Shown here piece by piece: positions 24,577 to 33,376 of a stretch of DNA of 64,000 nt (within the stretch, counting starts at the first letter, position 1; each line of letters begins with the position of its first letter). Under the pieces are notes generated by a model. The model worked only from the letters and a program-made list of their open reading frames with translations. It made no database searches and was not told the DNA's origin. The DNA is from Kitasatospora phosalacinea. GTDB lineage: Bacteria; Actinomycetota; Actinomycetes; Streptomycetales; Streptomycetaceae. A program made the position numbers and the translations under genes. The stretch spans positions 91,839-155,838 of the forward strand of contig NZ_JNWZ01000005.1 of NCBI RefSeq assembly GCF_000716545.1, read 5' to 3'.

Positions 24577-25470
24577 GTGCTGGAGCGGTTGAACCAGGCG
24601 ATGGAGCACGTGGAGGAGCACCTCGACGGGCGGTTGGACGTGGCCGAGTTGGCCCGGATCACCGCCACGTCGGAGTACCACTTCCGGCGGCTCTTCTCGT
24701 CGCTGGCGGGGATGCCGCTGTCGGAGTACGTCCGGCGCCGGCGGCTGACCGTCGCGGCGGCCGAGGTGCTCGCCGGGGAGCCGTCGCTGCTGGACGTCGC
24801 GGTGCGCTACGGCTACACCTCGGGCGAGGCCTTCGCCCGGGCGTTCCGCGCCCTGCACGGGGTCGGGCCCGGGGAGGCGCGGCGCAGCGGCGCGGTGCTG
24901 AACGCGCAGCCCCGGCTCTCCTTCCGTCTCGTCGTCGAAGGGAGTGCCACCATGCGGTACCGCATCGTGGAGAAGGAAGCGTTCCGGGTGGTGGGCAAGA
25001 AGGCCCGGGTCCCGTTGATCCACGAGGGGGTCAACCCGCACATCGCCGAGCACGTGCGGAGCGTCCCGCCGGAGACGATGCGGCGGATCGTCGCGCTCTC
25101 CGACCAGGATCCGGAGGGAGTGGTGTCGGCGACGGTGCGGCTGCCGGAGGAGGGGCCGGGCGGGCTGGACGGCTTCGCCGAGGGCAGCCTGCTCGACTAC
25201 TATCACGCGGTGGTGAGCGGGGCCGCCGAGGTGCCCGCGGACCTCGACGTGCTGGAGTGCCCGGCGGGCAGCTGGGCGGTGTTCGAGAACACCGGCCCGT
25301 TCCCGCAGGCGCTGCAGCAGATGTGGGCCGAGGTGGCGGCCCGGTGGATCCCGTCCAACCCGTACGAGTACCGGCCGGGCCCGGAGATCCTGCGCGTCCG
25401 GCCGGTACCGGACGACCCGGAGCAGTCGTTCGCGCAGCTGTGGATCCCGGTGGTCCGGACCCCGGCGTAG
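24577..25470 (+). CDS. AraC-family regulator with GyrI-like effector-binding domain
   Basis: This 297-residue protein has an N-terminal AraC double HTH (LDVAELARITATSEYHFRRLF and LLDVAVRYGYTSGEAFARAF) and a C-terminal GyrI-like domain (FRLVVEGSATMRYRIVEKEAFRVVG onwards). This is the Rob/BmrR-type arrangement that senses small hydrophobic or cationic molecules. The GTG at 24577 follows GGAAGGGAGC. It is transcribed alone. The flanks carry no obvious target. Confidence 0.88.
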   Translation: MLERLNQAMEHVEEHLDGRLDVAELARITATSEYHFRRLFSSLAGMPLSEYVRRRRLTVAAAEVLAGEPSLLDVAVRYGYTSGEAFARAFRALHGVGPGEARRSGAVLNAQPRLSFRLVVEGSATMRYRIVEKEAFRVVGKKARVPLIHEGVNPHIAEHVRSVPPETMRRIVALSDQDPEGVVSATVRLPEEGPGGLDGFAEGSLLDYYHAVVSGAAEVPADLDVLECPAGSWAVFENTGPFPQALQQMWAEVAARWIPSNPYEYRPGPEILRVRPVPDDPEQSFAQLWIPVVRTPA

Positions 25471-25599
25471 GGCGGGCCGGGTCGGCGGGGCGGAGGGGGC
25501 GGAGGGGGTGTTCGACGGGTGCGGCCCGTGGTGCGGGTGGGGCGCGTGAACTCGCCCTCCGGCAGGCCGCCGGGTGGATTCCGGCGGCCGAACTCCTCC

Positions 25600-25869
25600 A
25601 TGGCGGCAGCCGGGTTGCCGGCCGCCGGGGAGGACTCGCCCGCGCTGCGCGACCCGGCCGGCGGGAGCCGGTTCGGCCGGCCGGGCCGGCGGGACGCGGA
25701 ACCGGAGTTGCTGGAGCTGTTCGGACGGGCACTGGGCGAACTCGGCATCCCCGGGCCCGAGTCGGCGGAGGCCGCTCGCCGGGCGGTGCGTGAACTCGCG
25801 GTACGGCTGCGCGCCGGAACCGCCGACCCGGCCGGGACGGTGGCCGCGCTCGCGCTCGCCGGCGAGTGA
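25600..25869 (+). CDS. Small hypothetical protein
   Basis: Starting at ATG 25600 this reads 89 residues, MAAAGLPAAGEDS..., with a plausible helical C-terminus (PELLELFGRALGELGIPGPESAEAARRAVRELAVRLR) and strong GC3 bias in this frame. A GTG at 25519 would give 116 residues. No family is recognised and no clear ribosome site precedes either start. It may be spurious. Confidence 0.4.
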   Translation: MAAAGLPAAGEDSPALRDPAGGSRFGRPGRRDAEPELLELFGRALGELGIPGPESAEAARRAVRELAVRLRAGTADPAGTVAALALAGE

Positions 25870-26067
25870 GGGCCGCAGGGCCCTTGGGTGGTACGGGCGG
25901 TGGCCGGCGGTGGGGTCGTCGGGGCGGGGGAGTGGTGCCGGAGCGGGCGGGGGAGTGGTGGCGCCGGAGCGGGCCGGGGAGTTCGGCGGCCGGGGCGGAC
26001 GGCCCGCCGGGGCGGCGGTGTTCGCGGGTGGGCGGGAGCGGCGTCCGGGTGTGGAAGGATTCGGGTC

Positions 26068-26754
26068 ATGGTTGCCCAGCGCCCCCGCCCGTCCGCGCGG
26101 GTCGGACGGCCCCGTGCGCTGGGGCCTTCGGAGAGTGAACTGTCGCCCCGCGACGAGGTGTTGGCCGCGGCGGCGGAGCTGTTCACGGAGAACGGGTACG
26201 CCGCCACCACCACCCGGGCGGTGGCGGAGAGGGCCGGGCTGCGGCAGGCGTCGATGTACCACTACTTCGCCCGCAAGGAGGACATCCTCGCCACCCTGCT
26301 GGAATCCACCGTCGAACCCTCGCTGCTGCTGGCCACCGAGCTGCTCGCCCGGGCCTCCGTCGACCCGGCCGCCCGGCTGTGGGCGCTGGCCGCCGCCGAC
26401 GCGGCGCTGCTGCACCGCGGCCTGTACAACCTCGGCGCGCTCTACCAGCTGCCCGAGGTGCGCGGCGAACGCTTCGCCGGATTCCGCCGCTCCCGCGCCG
26501 AACTGCGCTCCGCGTACGGAGAGTTGATGCACCTGATCGCCCCGGACGAGCCCGGTCGCGAACTGCGCTGCGACCTGCTGCTGGGCCTGGTCGAGGGCGG
26601 TGTCGCGGTGGTCAGGGGTCGCGAGGAGGGCGGCGTGCCCGGCACCGAGGAGGTCGGCGCGGCCGTCGCCGACGCGGCGCTGCGGCTGGCCGGATGCGAC
26701 CGGGCGGCCCGGGAGGCCGCCGCCCGGGCCGCCCGCGAACTGGCCCCGGTCTGA
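26068..26754 (+). CDS. TetR-family transcriptional regulator
   Basis: This 228-residue protein has a TetR HTH (VLAAAAELFTENGYAATTTRAVAERAGLRQASMYHYFARKEDI) after a basic N-terminal arm (RPRPSARVGRPRALG). The C-terminal ligand domain is typical in length. The ATG at 26068 follows GGAAGGATT. The adjacent convergent gene encodes an AhpD-like protein. No operator was identified. Confidence 0.87.
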   Translation: MVAQRPRPSARVGRPRALGPSESELSPRDEVLAAAAELFTENGYAATTTRAVAERAGLRQASMYHYFARKEDILATLLESTVEPSLLLATELLARASVDPAARLWALAAADAALLHRGLYNLGALYQLPEVRGERFAGFRRSRAELRSAYGELMHLIAPDEPGRELRCDLLLGLVEGGVAVVRGREEGGVPGTEEVGAAVADAALRLAGCDRAAREAAARAARELAPV

Positions 26755-26873
26755 GCCGGGTTCCGGCCCGGGCCGGGTTCCGTTCCGGGCCGGTGGAACG
26801 GGTCGCGAGCGGGGGTGACGCCCTGGCCCGGGTGGGGCCGGTGCCGGGCGTCCGACGACCCGAGGGGGAGGGG

Positions 26874-27347
26874 TCAGGAGAACTGGCCCGGAACGTAGTC
26901 GCCGGCGGGCTGCTGGATGGTCACGTTGATCCGGTTGTACGCGTTGATCAGCGCGATCAGGCTGATCAGCGCGGTCAGCTGCTCCTCGTCGTAGTGCTTG
27001 GCCGCCTCCGCCCAGGCCGCGTCGCTGACCCCGCCCGCGGCGTCCGCGATCCGGGTGGCCTGCTCGGTGAGCTCCAGGGCGGCCCGCTCGGCCTCGGTGA
27101 AGACGTTGGCCTCGCGCCAGGCGGCGACCAGGTTCAGCCGGGTCTGGGTCTCCCCGGCGTGCGCGGCGTCCTTGGTGTGCATGTCGGTGCAGAAGCCGCA
27201 GCCGTTGATCTGGCTGGCGCGGATCTTCACCAGCTCCTGGGTGGGCATCGGCAGCGCGGACAGCCCCAGGGCGTGGCCGGCCGAGTTGATGTACTTCAGG
27301 AACTTCGCGCCGAGCGGGTTGCCGAAGTAGTTGAGACGTGCGTCCAC
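26874..27347 (-). CDS. AhpD/carboxymuconolactone decarboxylase-family protein
   Basis: This 157-residue protein has the AhpD-type redox centre NGCGFCTDMHTKDA (CxxC followed by His) and the helical CMD fold (VKIRASQINGCGFC, AAWREANVFTEAERAALELTE). These are usually peroxidase-like antioxidant proteins or thiol-dependent reductases. The GTG at 27347 is chosen because GAGGAG lies 9 nt upstream. The frame stays open to 27404 without a better start. A perfect palindrome at 27428-27441 lies about 80 nt upstream. Confidence 0.85.
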   Translation of the reverse strand: MDARLNYFGNPLGAKFLKYINSAGHALGLSALPMPTQELVKIRASQINGCGFCTDMHTKDAAHAGETQTRLNLVAAWREANVFTEAERAALELTEQATRIADAAGGVSDAAWAEAAKHYDEEQLTALISLIALINAYNRINVTIQQPAGDYVPGQFS

Positions 27348-27858
27348 GGTGGTGGGCTCCTCGGTGTGTGTTTCGCGCTTCTGCAAGGTTGACCCCGCGG
27401 CCACCCCGGGTGTGACAGGCCGCGGATGTGACGGCCGTCACGCTACCGGCGGGGCGGCGTTCCACCGCTGAGGCAGGTCCGCGTCACAGAAGACGCACAC
27501 GAAGAACCCCTCTCGCACCACGGAAACCTCCCCGCACCCGACGCGGCGCCGGAGCACCGCCGGATGCGTGGAACCACCCGGGTGTCCGGGGCCGCCGCGC
27601 GTGCCGCGGTGCGGATGTCCGGCGGGCCGACGTAGCGGTAGGCGGGCGGGCTCACCGCGAGAGGGTGTCGGCGGTGGCGGTGGCGGTGGCTGGGGTGGGA
27701 CGGGAGACAGGGGCGGGGACGGGTCGGGGGGGCGGGGGGGGGGAGGGAAGACGGGGGCGGGGACGGGTCGGGCCGGCAGGCCGTACGGGACGGCCGGGCC
27801 GGCGGACGTAGGGTGGACGCGCGGGGGACCGGGCGGGTTTCGGTGGTGGAGGAGCGCG
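27348..27858. other. Non-coding stretch with a palindrome and G-rich repeats
   Basis: No convincing gene is present. GTGACGGCCGTCAC (27428-27441) is a perfect 14-bp palindrome and may be an operator of the leftward AhpD-like gene. From about 27660 to 27790 the sequence is simple: GGCGGTGG triplets, long G-runs, and the near-identical GGGGCGGGGACGGGTCGGG appearing twice about 43 nt apart. Confidence 0.6.
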
Positions 27859-28887
27859 ATGGACTTCGACCTGGCGGTGCCGCTGATCGCCGCACCGATG
27901 GCGGGCGGGGCGAGCACCCCCGAACTGGTCGCCGCCCTCAACGGCGCGGGCGGCCTCGGGTTCCTCGCCGCGGGCTACCGCGACACCGGCGGGATGATCG
28001 AACAGGTCCAGCGCACCAGGGAGTCGACCGACCGGCCGTTCGGGGTCAACCTGTTCGTGCCCGGGCCGCCCGCCGCGCCCGGCCCGGTCGCCGCCTACCG
28101 CGAACGGCTGCTGCCCGAGGCGCTGCGCCGGGGCGTCGAACTGCCCGCCGAGATCCCGCCCGACCGGGACGACTGGGACGCCAAGCTCGACGCGCTGCTG
28201 CACGGCCCCACCGACGGCGTCGCATGGGTGTCGTACACCTTCGGCCTGCCCGAACCCGCCGAGGCCGCCGCCCTCCGGCTGGCGGGCCTGCGCCAACTCG
28301 GCACCGTCACCAGCCCCGAGGAGGCCCGCGCCGCGACCGCGCTCGGCCTCGACGCGCTGGTCGTCCAGGGCCCAGAGGCCGGCGGTCACCGCGCCACCCA
28401 CCGCGCCGAGGACCGGCCGGGCACCCTTCCGCTGCTCCCGCTCCTCGCCGCCGTGCAGGAGGTGACCCCGCTCCCGCTGATCGCCGCCGGCGGGCTGGGG
28501 AGCGGAGCGGCGATCGCGGCGGCCCTCGGGGCGGGCGCGGCGGCCGTCCAGCTCGGCACCGCGTACCTGCGCACCGACGAGTCCGGGGCCTCGGCCGCGC
28601 ACCGCCGCGCCCTGCTCGAACTGGACGCCACCACCGTCACCCGCGCCTTCACCGGCCGTCCGGCCCGCGCCCTGCGCAACGCCTTCACCGACCGGCACGA
28701 GGGCCGCGCCCCGGCGGCGTACCCGGAGGTGCACCACCTCACCCAGCCGCTCCGGGCCGCCGCGAGCCGCGCGGAGGACCTGACGGCGATGCACCTGTGG
28801 GCGGGCACCGCGCACCGCGAGGCCCGGGCGGGCCGCGCGGCGGACGTCACCCGGGAGCTGTGGCGGGAGGCGCTGCGGGCGGGCTGA
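27859..28887 (+). CDS. Nitronate monooxygenase / 2-nitropropane dioxygenase-family FMN enzyme
   Basis: This 342-residue TIM-barrel protein has LAVPLIAAPMAGGAS near the start, LVVQGPEAGGHRATHR (FMN and catalytic His segment), LIAAGGLGSGAAIAAAL and AAAVQLGTAYLRTDES (phosphate-binding loops), all typical of nitronate monooxygenases. It would oxidise alkyl nitronates and propionate-3-nitronate using FMN and O2. The ATG at 27859 has GGTGGAGGAG 5 nt upstream. It is transcribed alone and converges with the aminopeptidase gene. Confidence 0.9.
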   Translation: MDFDLAVPLIAAPMAGGASTPELVAALNGAGGLGFLAAGYRDTGGMIEQVQRTRESTDRPFGVNLFVPGPPAAPGPVAAYRERLLPEALRRGVELPAEIPPDRDDWDAKLDALLHGPTDGVAWVSYTFGLPEPAEAAALRLAGLRQLGTVTSPEEARAATALGLDALVVQGPEAGGHRATHRAEDRPGTLPLLPLLAAVQEVTPLPLIAAGGLGSGAAIAAALGAGAAAVQLGTAYLRTDESGASAAHRRALLELDATTVTRAFTGRPARALRNAFTDRHEGRAPAAYPEVHHLTQPLRAAASRAEDLTAMHLWAGTAHREARAGRAADVTRELWREALRAG

Positions 28888-28914
28888 GCGGGGAGGCCGG
28901 TGCGGGGAGGCCGG

Positions 28915-30360
28915 TCAGCCCAGCAGGCCGCCCATCCAGGATTCGATCGCGTCGGCCTCGCGGGGGAGGGCGCCGGACATCAGGCGGGCGCCGTCGGCGG
29001 TGATCACGAGGTCGTCCTCGATGCGGACGCCGATGCCGCGTAGGGCGGGCGGCAGGGTGAGGTCGTCGGGCTGGAGGTAGAGGCCGGGTTCGACGGTGAG
29101 GACCATGCCCTCCTCCAGGACGCCGTCCAGGTACGCCCCGGCGCGGGCCTTCGCGCAGTCGTGCACGTCGAGGCCGAGCATGTGGCCGCTGCCGCAGAGG
29201 GTGTAGCGGCGGTGGAGGCCGGAGTCCTCGCGGAGCGACTCCTCGGCGGAGACCGGGAGCAGGCCCCACTCGGCCAGGCCCTCGGCGATGACCCGCATCG
29301 CGGCCCGGTGGAACTCGCGGAAGGAGGCACCGGGGCGCAGGGCGGCGATGCCGGCGCTCTGGGCGGCCAGGACGAGTTCGTAGACGTCGCGCTGGGCGGG
29401 GGAGAAGGTGCCGGAGAGGGGGAGGGTGCGGGTGACGTCGGCGGTGTAGAGGGTATCGGTCTCCACGCCGGCGTCGAGGAGCAGGAGTTCGGCGGGGTCG
29501 AGCGGGCCGTCGTTGCGGATCCAGTGCAGCACGCAGGCGTGCGCGCCGGAGGCGACGATGGTCTCGTAGCCGGTGCCGTTGCCCTCGGCGCGGGCGCGGG
29601 CGTTGAAGGCGCCTTCGAGCAGGCGCTCGCCCCGGCGGTGGCGCAGCGCGGCGGGCAGGGCGCGCACGGCGTCCTCGAAGCCGGTGGTGGTGTGGTCGAC
29701 GGCGAGTTGGAGCTGTTCGACCTCCCAGGCGTCCTTGACCAGGCGCAGTTCGGCCAGCGCGGCGGCGAACTGCCCGTCGGGCACGGCGTGTTCGGCGGCG
29801 GGGCGGCCGGTCAGGGCGTCGAGGACCGGGTCGACGCCGGCCAGGACGCGGGTGGGGACGGAGCCGGTGAGCAGCTTCGGCAGGTCGTCGAGGTGGGCGG
29901 TGCGCAGGCCGGTGAGCCGGGCGCTCTCGCCGAGGTCGGGGCGCCGGCCGACCCAGAACTCGCCGTAGCGGCGGTCGCGGTAGAACTCGGCGGAGCCGTC
30001 GGCCCGGTCGGAGCGGGGGTGCAGGTGGAGGACGGGTTCGCCGTCGGGCTCGACCACCAGGACGTGGCCGACCTGCTCCTCGCCGGTCAGGCCGGTGAGG
30101 TGGGCGTAGGCGCTGTGCGGGCGGAAGCGGTGGTCGCAGTCGTTGCTGCGGACCTTGAGCCGCCCGGCGGGGACGAGCAGCCGCTCGCCCGGGAAGGCGG
30201 CGGCGAGCCTGGCGCGGCGGGCCGGGAAGTACGCGTAGCCGGGGACGCGCTCGTCGGCGGGCAGCGGGGTGGCGGCCCACTGGCCGGCCATGTGGGCCTC
30301 CAGCGCGGGGGTGACCGGCAGGTCGTGGCTGCCGGTGTTCAGGGTGGGCTGGTCGGCCAT
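28915..30360 (-). CDS. pepP: Xaa-Pro aminopeptidase (M24B)
   Basis: This 481-residue protein has an N-terminal AMP_N/creatinase-like domain and a C-terminal pita-bread metallopeptidase. Metal ligands are visible: aspartates in LLLLDAGVETDTLYTADVTRT, His in GSGHMLGLDVHD, and glutamates in TVEPGLYL and GVRIEDDLVI. It cleaves N-terminal residues preceding proline. The ATG at 30360 is preceded by GAGGAGCC. An upstream in-frame extension to 30423 lacks support. Confidence 0.92.
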   Translation of the reverse strand: MADQPTLNTGSHDLPVTPALEAHMAGQWAATPLPADERVPGYAYFPARRARLAAAFPGERLLVPAGRLKVRSNDCDHRFRPHSAYAHLTGLTGEEQVGHVLVVEPDGEPVLHLHPRSDRADGSAEFYRDRRYGEFWVGRRPDLGESARLTGLRTAHLDDLPKLLTGSVPTRVLAGVDPVLDALTGRPAAEHAVPDGQFAAALAELRLVKDAWEVEQLQLAVDHTTTGFEDAVRALPAALRHRRGERLLEGAFNARARAEGNGTGYETIVASGAHACVLHWIRNDGPLDPAELLLLDAGVETDTLYTADVTRTLPLSGTFSPAQRDVYELVLAAQSAGIAALRPGASFREFHRAAMRVIAEGLAEWGLLPVSAEESLREDSGLHRRYTLCGSGHMLGLDVHDCAKARAGAYLDGVLEEGMVLTVEPGLYLQPDDLTLPPALRGIGVRIEDDLVITADGARLMSGALPREADAIESWMGGLLG

Positions 30361-30649
30361 CGTCGGGGGCTCCTCTGACCTGGTCGAGCTGAGGCAACTC
30401 GGTTGGGGGAAGGCGAATCGCACCGTGGGAGCGGGCCTGGAACGGCACAGGTCGGCGAGATGGCCCGGCCTCTCATCGCGCAGTGCAATTTCACATTATT
30501 ATGTTACTGGTCACGCCTCGGTCGGACCAGACCTCGGGCGGTACGGATCCCCTCTGAGCGGCGGACCGGCCCCCTTCCCGGAGCGGCACACGGCGGGCGT
30601 CCCCGCGCCGCTCTCGCGGCGGCCATCTCGGCAGCCCTCGGTCTGGGCC

Positions 30650-31052
30650 GGCGCCAGGGCCTGGACCTTCCACCTCGACGGCGCCCCGGGCGACCACTTC
30701 GCGATCAAGCCCGCGGGCGACCCGGAGAAGGCGGAGCAGCTGCTGGCCGAGGCGATCCAGGCCGCCCTCAAGCGGGTCGGCGTCGGCGTCACGATCACCA
30801 CCGTCGACCCGACCGCCGTCAACTCCATCGTCGGCGGCGGGGAGGAGCGGCCCGGCCGTCAACGCCGAACTCGACCGGATCGCCGCCACGGACCACCTGG
30901 ACGCCAAGATGACGGACGCCTCGCCCGCCGTCCCGCCGGTGTGGCAGAAGACGCCGCTGCTGGTCGGCTCCGGCATCGCCGGCGCCTTCGATTCGCCGAT
31001 CCGGTCCGCGCAGGTCGACTGCGCGACGATCGGCCTCAAGTCCGCCGATTAG
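30650..31052 (+). pseudogene. Frameshifted remnant of an unrecognised gene
   Basis: Two adjoining frames read as one protein-like sequence. The first gives WTFHLDGAPGDHFAIKPAG...ITTVDPTAVNSIVGGG up to about 30843. The second (from about 30852) gives PAVNAELDRIAATDHLDAKM...SPIRSAQVDCATIGLKSAD and stops at TAG 31050-31052. A single-base gain or loss at a G/C-rich run near 30845 explains the change. No start codon with ribosome site is visible upstream, so the 5' end may also be missing. The family is unknown. Confidence 0.5.
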
Positions 31053-31067
31053 GACGGGAGTTCCCAC

Positions 31068-31285
31068 ATGACCACCCCCACCGCCCCGGACCCGACCGGG
31101 GGAGCGGGGTGCGGGGGGGGGATCGGGTTCGACCGCGGGCCCGGCGCCGTCGACCTGCTGGTGCGGCACTGCCCCGGTGGGACGGTCGCCCGGGCGCAGA
31201 CCCCGGTCGGCGGGACGGAGCCGTCCGTCCGCGCCTCCGCCGGGGGTCTGCTCACCCTGCGCGCGTGGGCCGGGAGGCGGGAGCC
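31068..31285 (+). pseudogene. Possible truncated gene following the frameshifted remnant
   Basis: An ATG at 31068 with GGACGGGAG 9 nt upstream starts MTTPTAPDPTGGAG and reads on as RGPGAVDLLVRHCPGGTVARAQ. The frame runs antisense into the Roadblock gene with no natural end. A run of nine Gs (31113-31121) could itself be a frameshift point. It may be the amputated second gene of the same old operon. The function is unknown. Confidence 0.3.
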
Positions 31286-31660
31286 TCAGACCTCCAGGTC
31301 GGCCTCGACCTTCTTCAACTGGTGCCGGGCCATCGCCAGGTTGGCCCGGTTCCGGTCCAGCGCCAGGTACAGGAACAGGCCCTTGCCGGTGCGCGAGGTC
31401 AGCGGCCGGATCAGGTGGTACTGGGTGGAGAGGCTGATCAGGATGTCCTCGATCGCCTCGTTCAGGTTCAGCAGCTCCATCGCGCGCAGCTTGGCCCGTA
31501 CCACGTCGGTGTTGCCCGCGGCCGCGACGTTCAGGTCCAGGTCCGACCCGCCGCCGATGGTGCCCAGTGCCATCCCGCTGTTGTAGTCGACCAGGGCGAC
31601 ACCGATGGTGCCCTCGATCGAGCTCATGATGTCCTTCAGTGCGGTTTCCACAGCAGCCAT
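31286..31660 (-). CDS. Roadblock/LC7-type small protein, paralogue A
   Basis: This 124-residue protein of the MglB/Roadblock fold has IGVALVDYNSGMALGT, DLDLNVAAAGNTDVVRAKLR, QYHLIRPLTSRTGKGLFLYL and RANLAMARHQLKKVEADLEV. It is nearly colinear with the gene at 40944-41318, which also has 124 residues; that supports the ATG at 31660. A TTG at 31669 with GGAAGAGG upstream is an alternative. Roadblock proteins usually regulate small Ras-like GTPases, but none is encoded nearby. Confidence 0.82.
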   Translation of the reverse strand: MAAVETALKDIMSSIEGTIGVALVDYNSGMALGTIGGGSDLDLNVAAAGNTDVVRAKLRAMELLNLNEAIEDILISLSTQYHLIRPLTSRTGKGLFLYLALDRNRANLAMARHQLKKVEADLEV

Positions 31661-31764
31661 TTTTTCCAAGTACCTCTTCCGTGAAAGGAATTGACGACCC
31701 GTCAGATCCTTGCTGCGACGGGCGTGTTGCAGGGTGAGATGAGTGTCGGGGGGCGGGGCGGGGG

Positions 31765-32154
31765 TCAGAAGGTCGTCCGGTCGAGGTCGGCGTCGGCCAG
31801 GGCCGCTATCCGGGCCCCGGCCCGGCGGGCCTCCAGGTGCAGCCGCCCCACGTTGGCCTGCGAACCGGCCAGCAGGGTCAGCACCGTGTACGCGCCGGCC
31901 GCGTACGTCGCGGTGTAGCCGCGCTCGCCGCGGGTGATCAGCTCCCGGAAGGCGCCCTGGCCGGTCGCCTCGGTGAGCCGCGACCCCACGCCCAGCGCGG
32001 CGGCGGTCAGCGCGGCCACGCCCTCCGGCTCCAGCGCGGGCGCGTCGTGCGCCACCACCAGGCCGTCGATGGTCGCCACCAGCGACCCGGTCAGGTGCGG
32101 AATCCTCGCCCGCAGACCTCGCAGTTCGGCCTGCACCTCGGCTTCCGGCAGCAC
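31765..32154 (-). CDS. Roadblock/LC7-type protein, divergent member
   Basis: This 129-residue protein has the Roadblock/LC7 pattern LRGLRARIPHLTGSLVATIDGLVVAHD...VAALTAAALGVGSRL and a long central beta region (ERGYTATYAAGAYTVLTLLAG). It resembles conservon CvnB-type proteins. The GTG at 32154 is selected because GAGGAGG lies 7-13 nt upstream. The frame is open to an ATG at 32196. It is co-oriented with and 79 nt downstream of the DUF4388-like gene. Confidence 0.7.
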   Translation of the reverse strand: MLPEAEVQAELRGLRARIPHLTGSLVATIDGLVVAHDAPALEPEGVAALTAAALGVGSRLTEATGQGAFRELITRGERGYTATYAAGAYTVLTLLAGSQANVGRLHLEARRAGARIAALADADLDRTTF

Positions 32155-32233
32155 GGGGGTCCTCCTCGCGGTCAGTTGTCGAAAGGTCCGCTTCATGACT
32201 CGGTCGGCGGGACGGGGCGGGCGGGCGGGGCGG

Positions 32234-33376
32234 TCACAGGGCCTCCAGGGCAGCGCGTAGTCGGAGCAGCAGGCCCACCTCCGGGTCCGAGGAGTCGTAG
32301 GAGCGCGGCGCGGGCGGCAACAGCACGTCCGGCAGCGCGGCTTGCGGCACGGCGGCCGGCGGCGGGTCGGGGACGGCGGCCGGCCGGTGGGCGGTCAGCA
32401 GCCCCGCGGCGGCCAGCTGCCGGACGTCCAGCAGCGTGCCGTAGGTGGAGCGCCCCAGCAGCCGGGCCAGCTCGGGCGCGGTACGGGTGCCGTCGGCGGC
32501 GGCCAGCAGCGCCTGCCGGCGGCGGTGCGGCACCGCGGTGCGGCGGGTCGGGGCGGCGCCGGTGGCCCGCAGCGGGGCGCGGTCCAGCTCGGCGGACGGC
32601 CAGCAGCCGTCCAGCAGCGAGCGGCGGCGGCCGACCGCGCCGCGCAGCTCCAGCACCGACAGTGGACGGGCCAGCCGGAACGCCGGCTCGGCCGCCGGGT
32701 CGAAGCGCAGCTCCCCGTCGTGCTGGGCCAGCGCGTCCTGGGCGCCGTCCAGGGTGGCGGCCAGCCGGGCGAGTTCGAGCTCGCCCGGGCCGACCAGACC
32801 GCCGGCCACCAGGTACTCGGCGAGCCGCCCGGCGCCCAGCAGCAGGCTGTCCTCCCACTCGCGGACGGTGATCCGCCCGGCCCCGGTCAGCAGGTGGCCG
32901 ACGGTCGCGGCGGCGGGCGCCTCGGCGTGCACCACCAGGCCGCCCGCCAGGTGCACCGCGCCGCCGGGGCCGTGCAGCGCGCCGGTGGAGCCGTCGGCGG
33001 CGAGGTCGGTCAGCGCGGCCTCGAAGGTGGTGGCGGGTGCGCAGCTGGAGCGCCGGCGCCGGGGGAGCGGTGCGGCGTGGGCCCGCCGCCGGGCGGCCGG
33101 AGGGGCGGGCCGCGGGTCTGCGGGGAGCGGGCCGACGGGCTCCGGCGCCACGGACCGGGGTACGAGGGGCTGGGGTTCGGCGGGCCGGGGCTCGGTGGGC
33201 CGGGGCTCGGTGGGCCCGGCCGTCAGGTACGGGCCGGGCACCTCGGTTCCGGGTCCGAACCGCCCGCCGGACGGCGCCGGCCGATGCGCCGGGGCGGGTG
33301 AGGCCACCGGCAGTGGCGGCACCGACGGCCCGGGTGGCGCGGGCGGTGTCGGGGCGAGGGTGTCGGTGGGCCACAT
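32234..33376 (-). CDS. DUF4388-like (PatA-type) protein with Pro-rich N-terminus
   Basis: This 380-residue protein has an N-terminal Pro/Arg-rich tract of about 120 residues, then a DUF4388-like module (FEAALTDLAADGSTGALHGP, AVHLAGGLVVHAEAP). A region with ARLAATLDGAQDALAQHDGELRFDP and a C-terminal winged-helix-like stretch (RQALLAAADGTRTAPELARLLGRS) follow. The ATG overlaps the stop of the upstream Roadblock gene by one base (TGATG). In other bacteria DUF4388 occurs in signalling adaptors. Its role here is unknown. Confidence 0.62.
   Translation of the reverse strand: MWPTDTLAPTPPAPPGPSVPPLPVASPAPAHRPAPSGGRFGPGTEVPGPYLTAGPTEPRPTEPRPAEPQPLVPRSVAPEPVGPLPADPRPAPPAARRRAHAAPLPRRRRSSCAPATTFEAALTDLAADGSTGALHGPGGAVHLAGGLVVHAEAPAAATVGHLLTGAGRITVREWEDSLLLGAGRLAEYLVAGGLVGPGELELARLAATLDGAQDALAQHDGELRFDPAAEPAFRLARPLSVLELRGAVGRRRSLLDGCWPSAELDRAPLRATGAAPTRRTAVPHRRRQALLAAADGTRTAPELARLLGRSTYGTLLDVRQLAAAGLLTAHRPAAVPDPPPAAVPQAALPDVLLPPAPRSYDSSDPEVGLLLRLRAALEAL

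Noticed and set aside
24412..27465. Long leftward open frame of about 1000 residues across five genes
   Set aside because: It is antisense to or out of frame with clear AraC, TetR and AhpD genes, and consists of Arg/Pro/His-rich low-complexity text typical of GC-rich shadow frames.
27428..27811. 127-residue rightward ORF between the AhpD and nitronate monooxygenase genes
   Set aside because: The translation is Arg/Gly repeats from simple G-rich DNA, with no ribosome site and no family.
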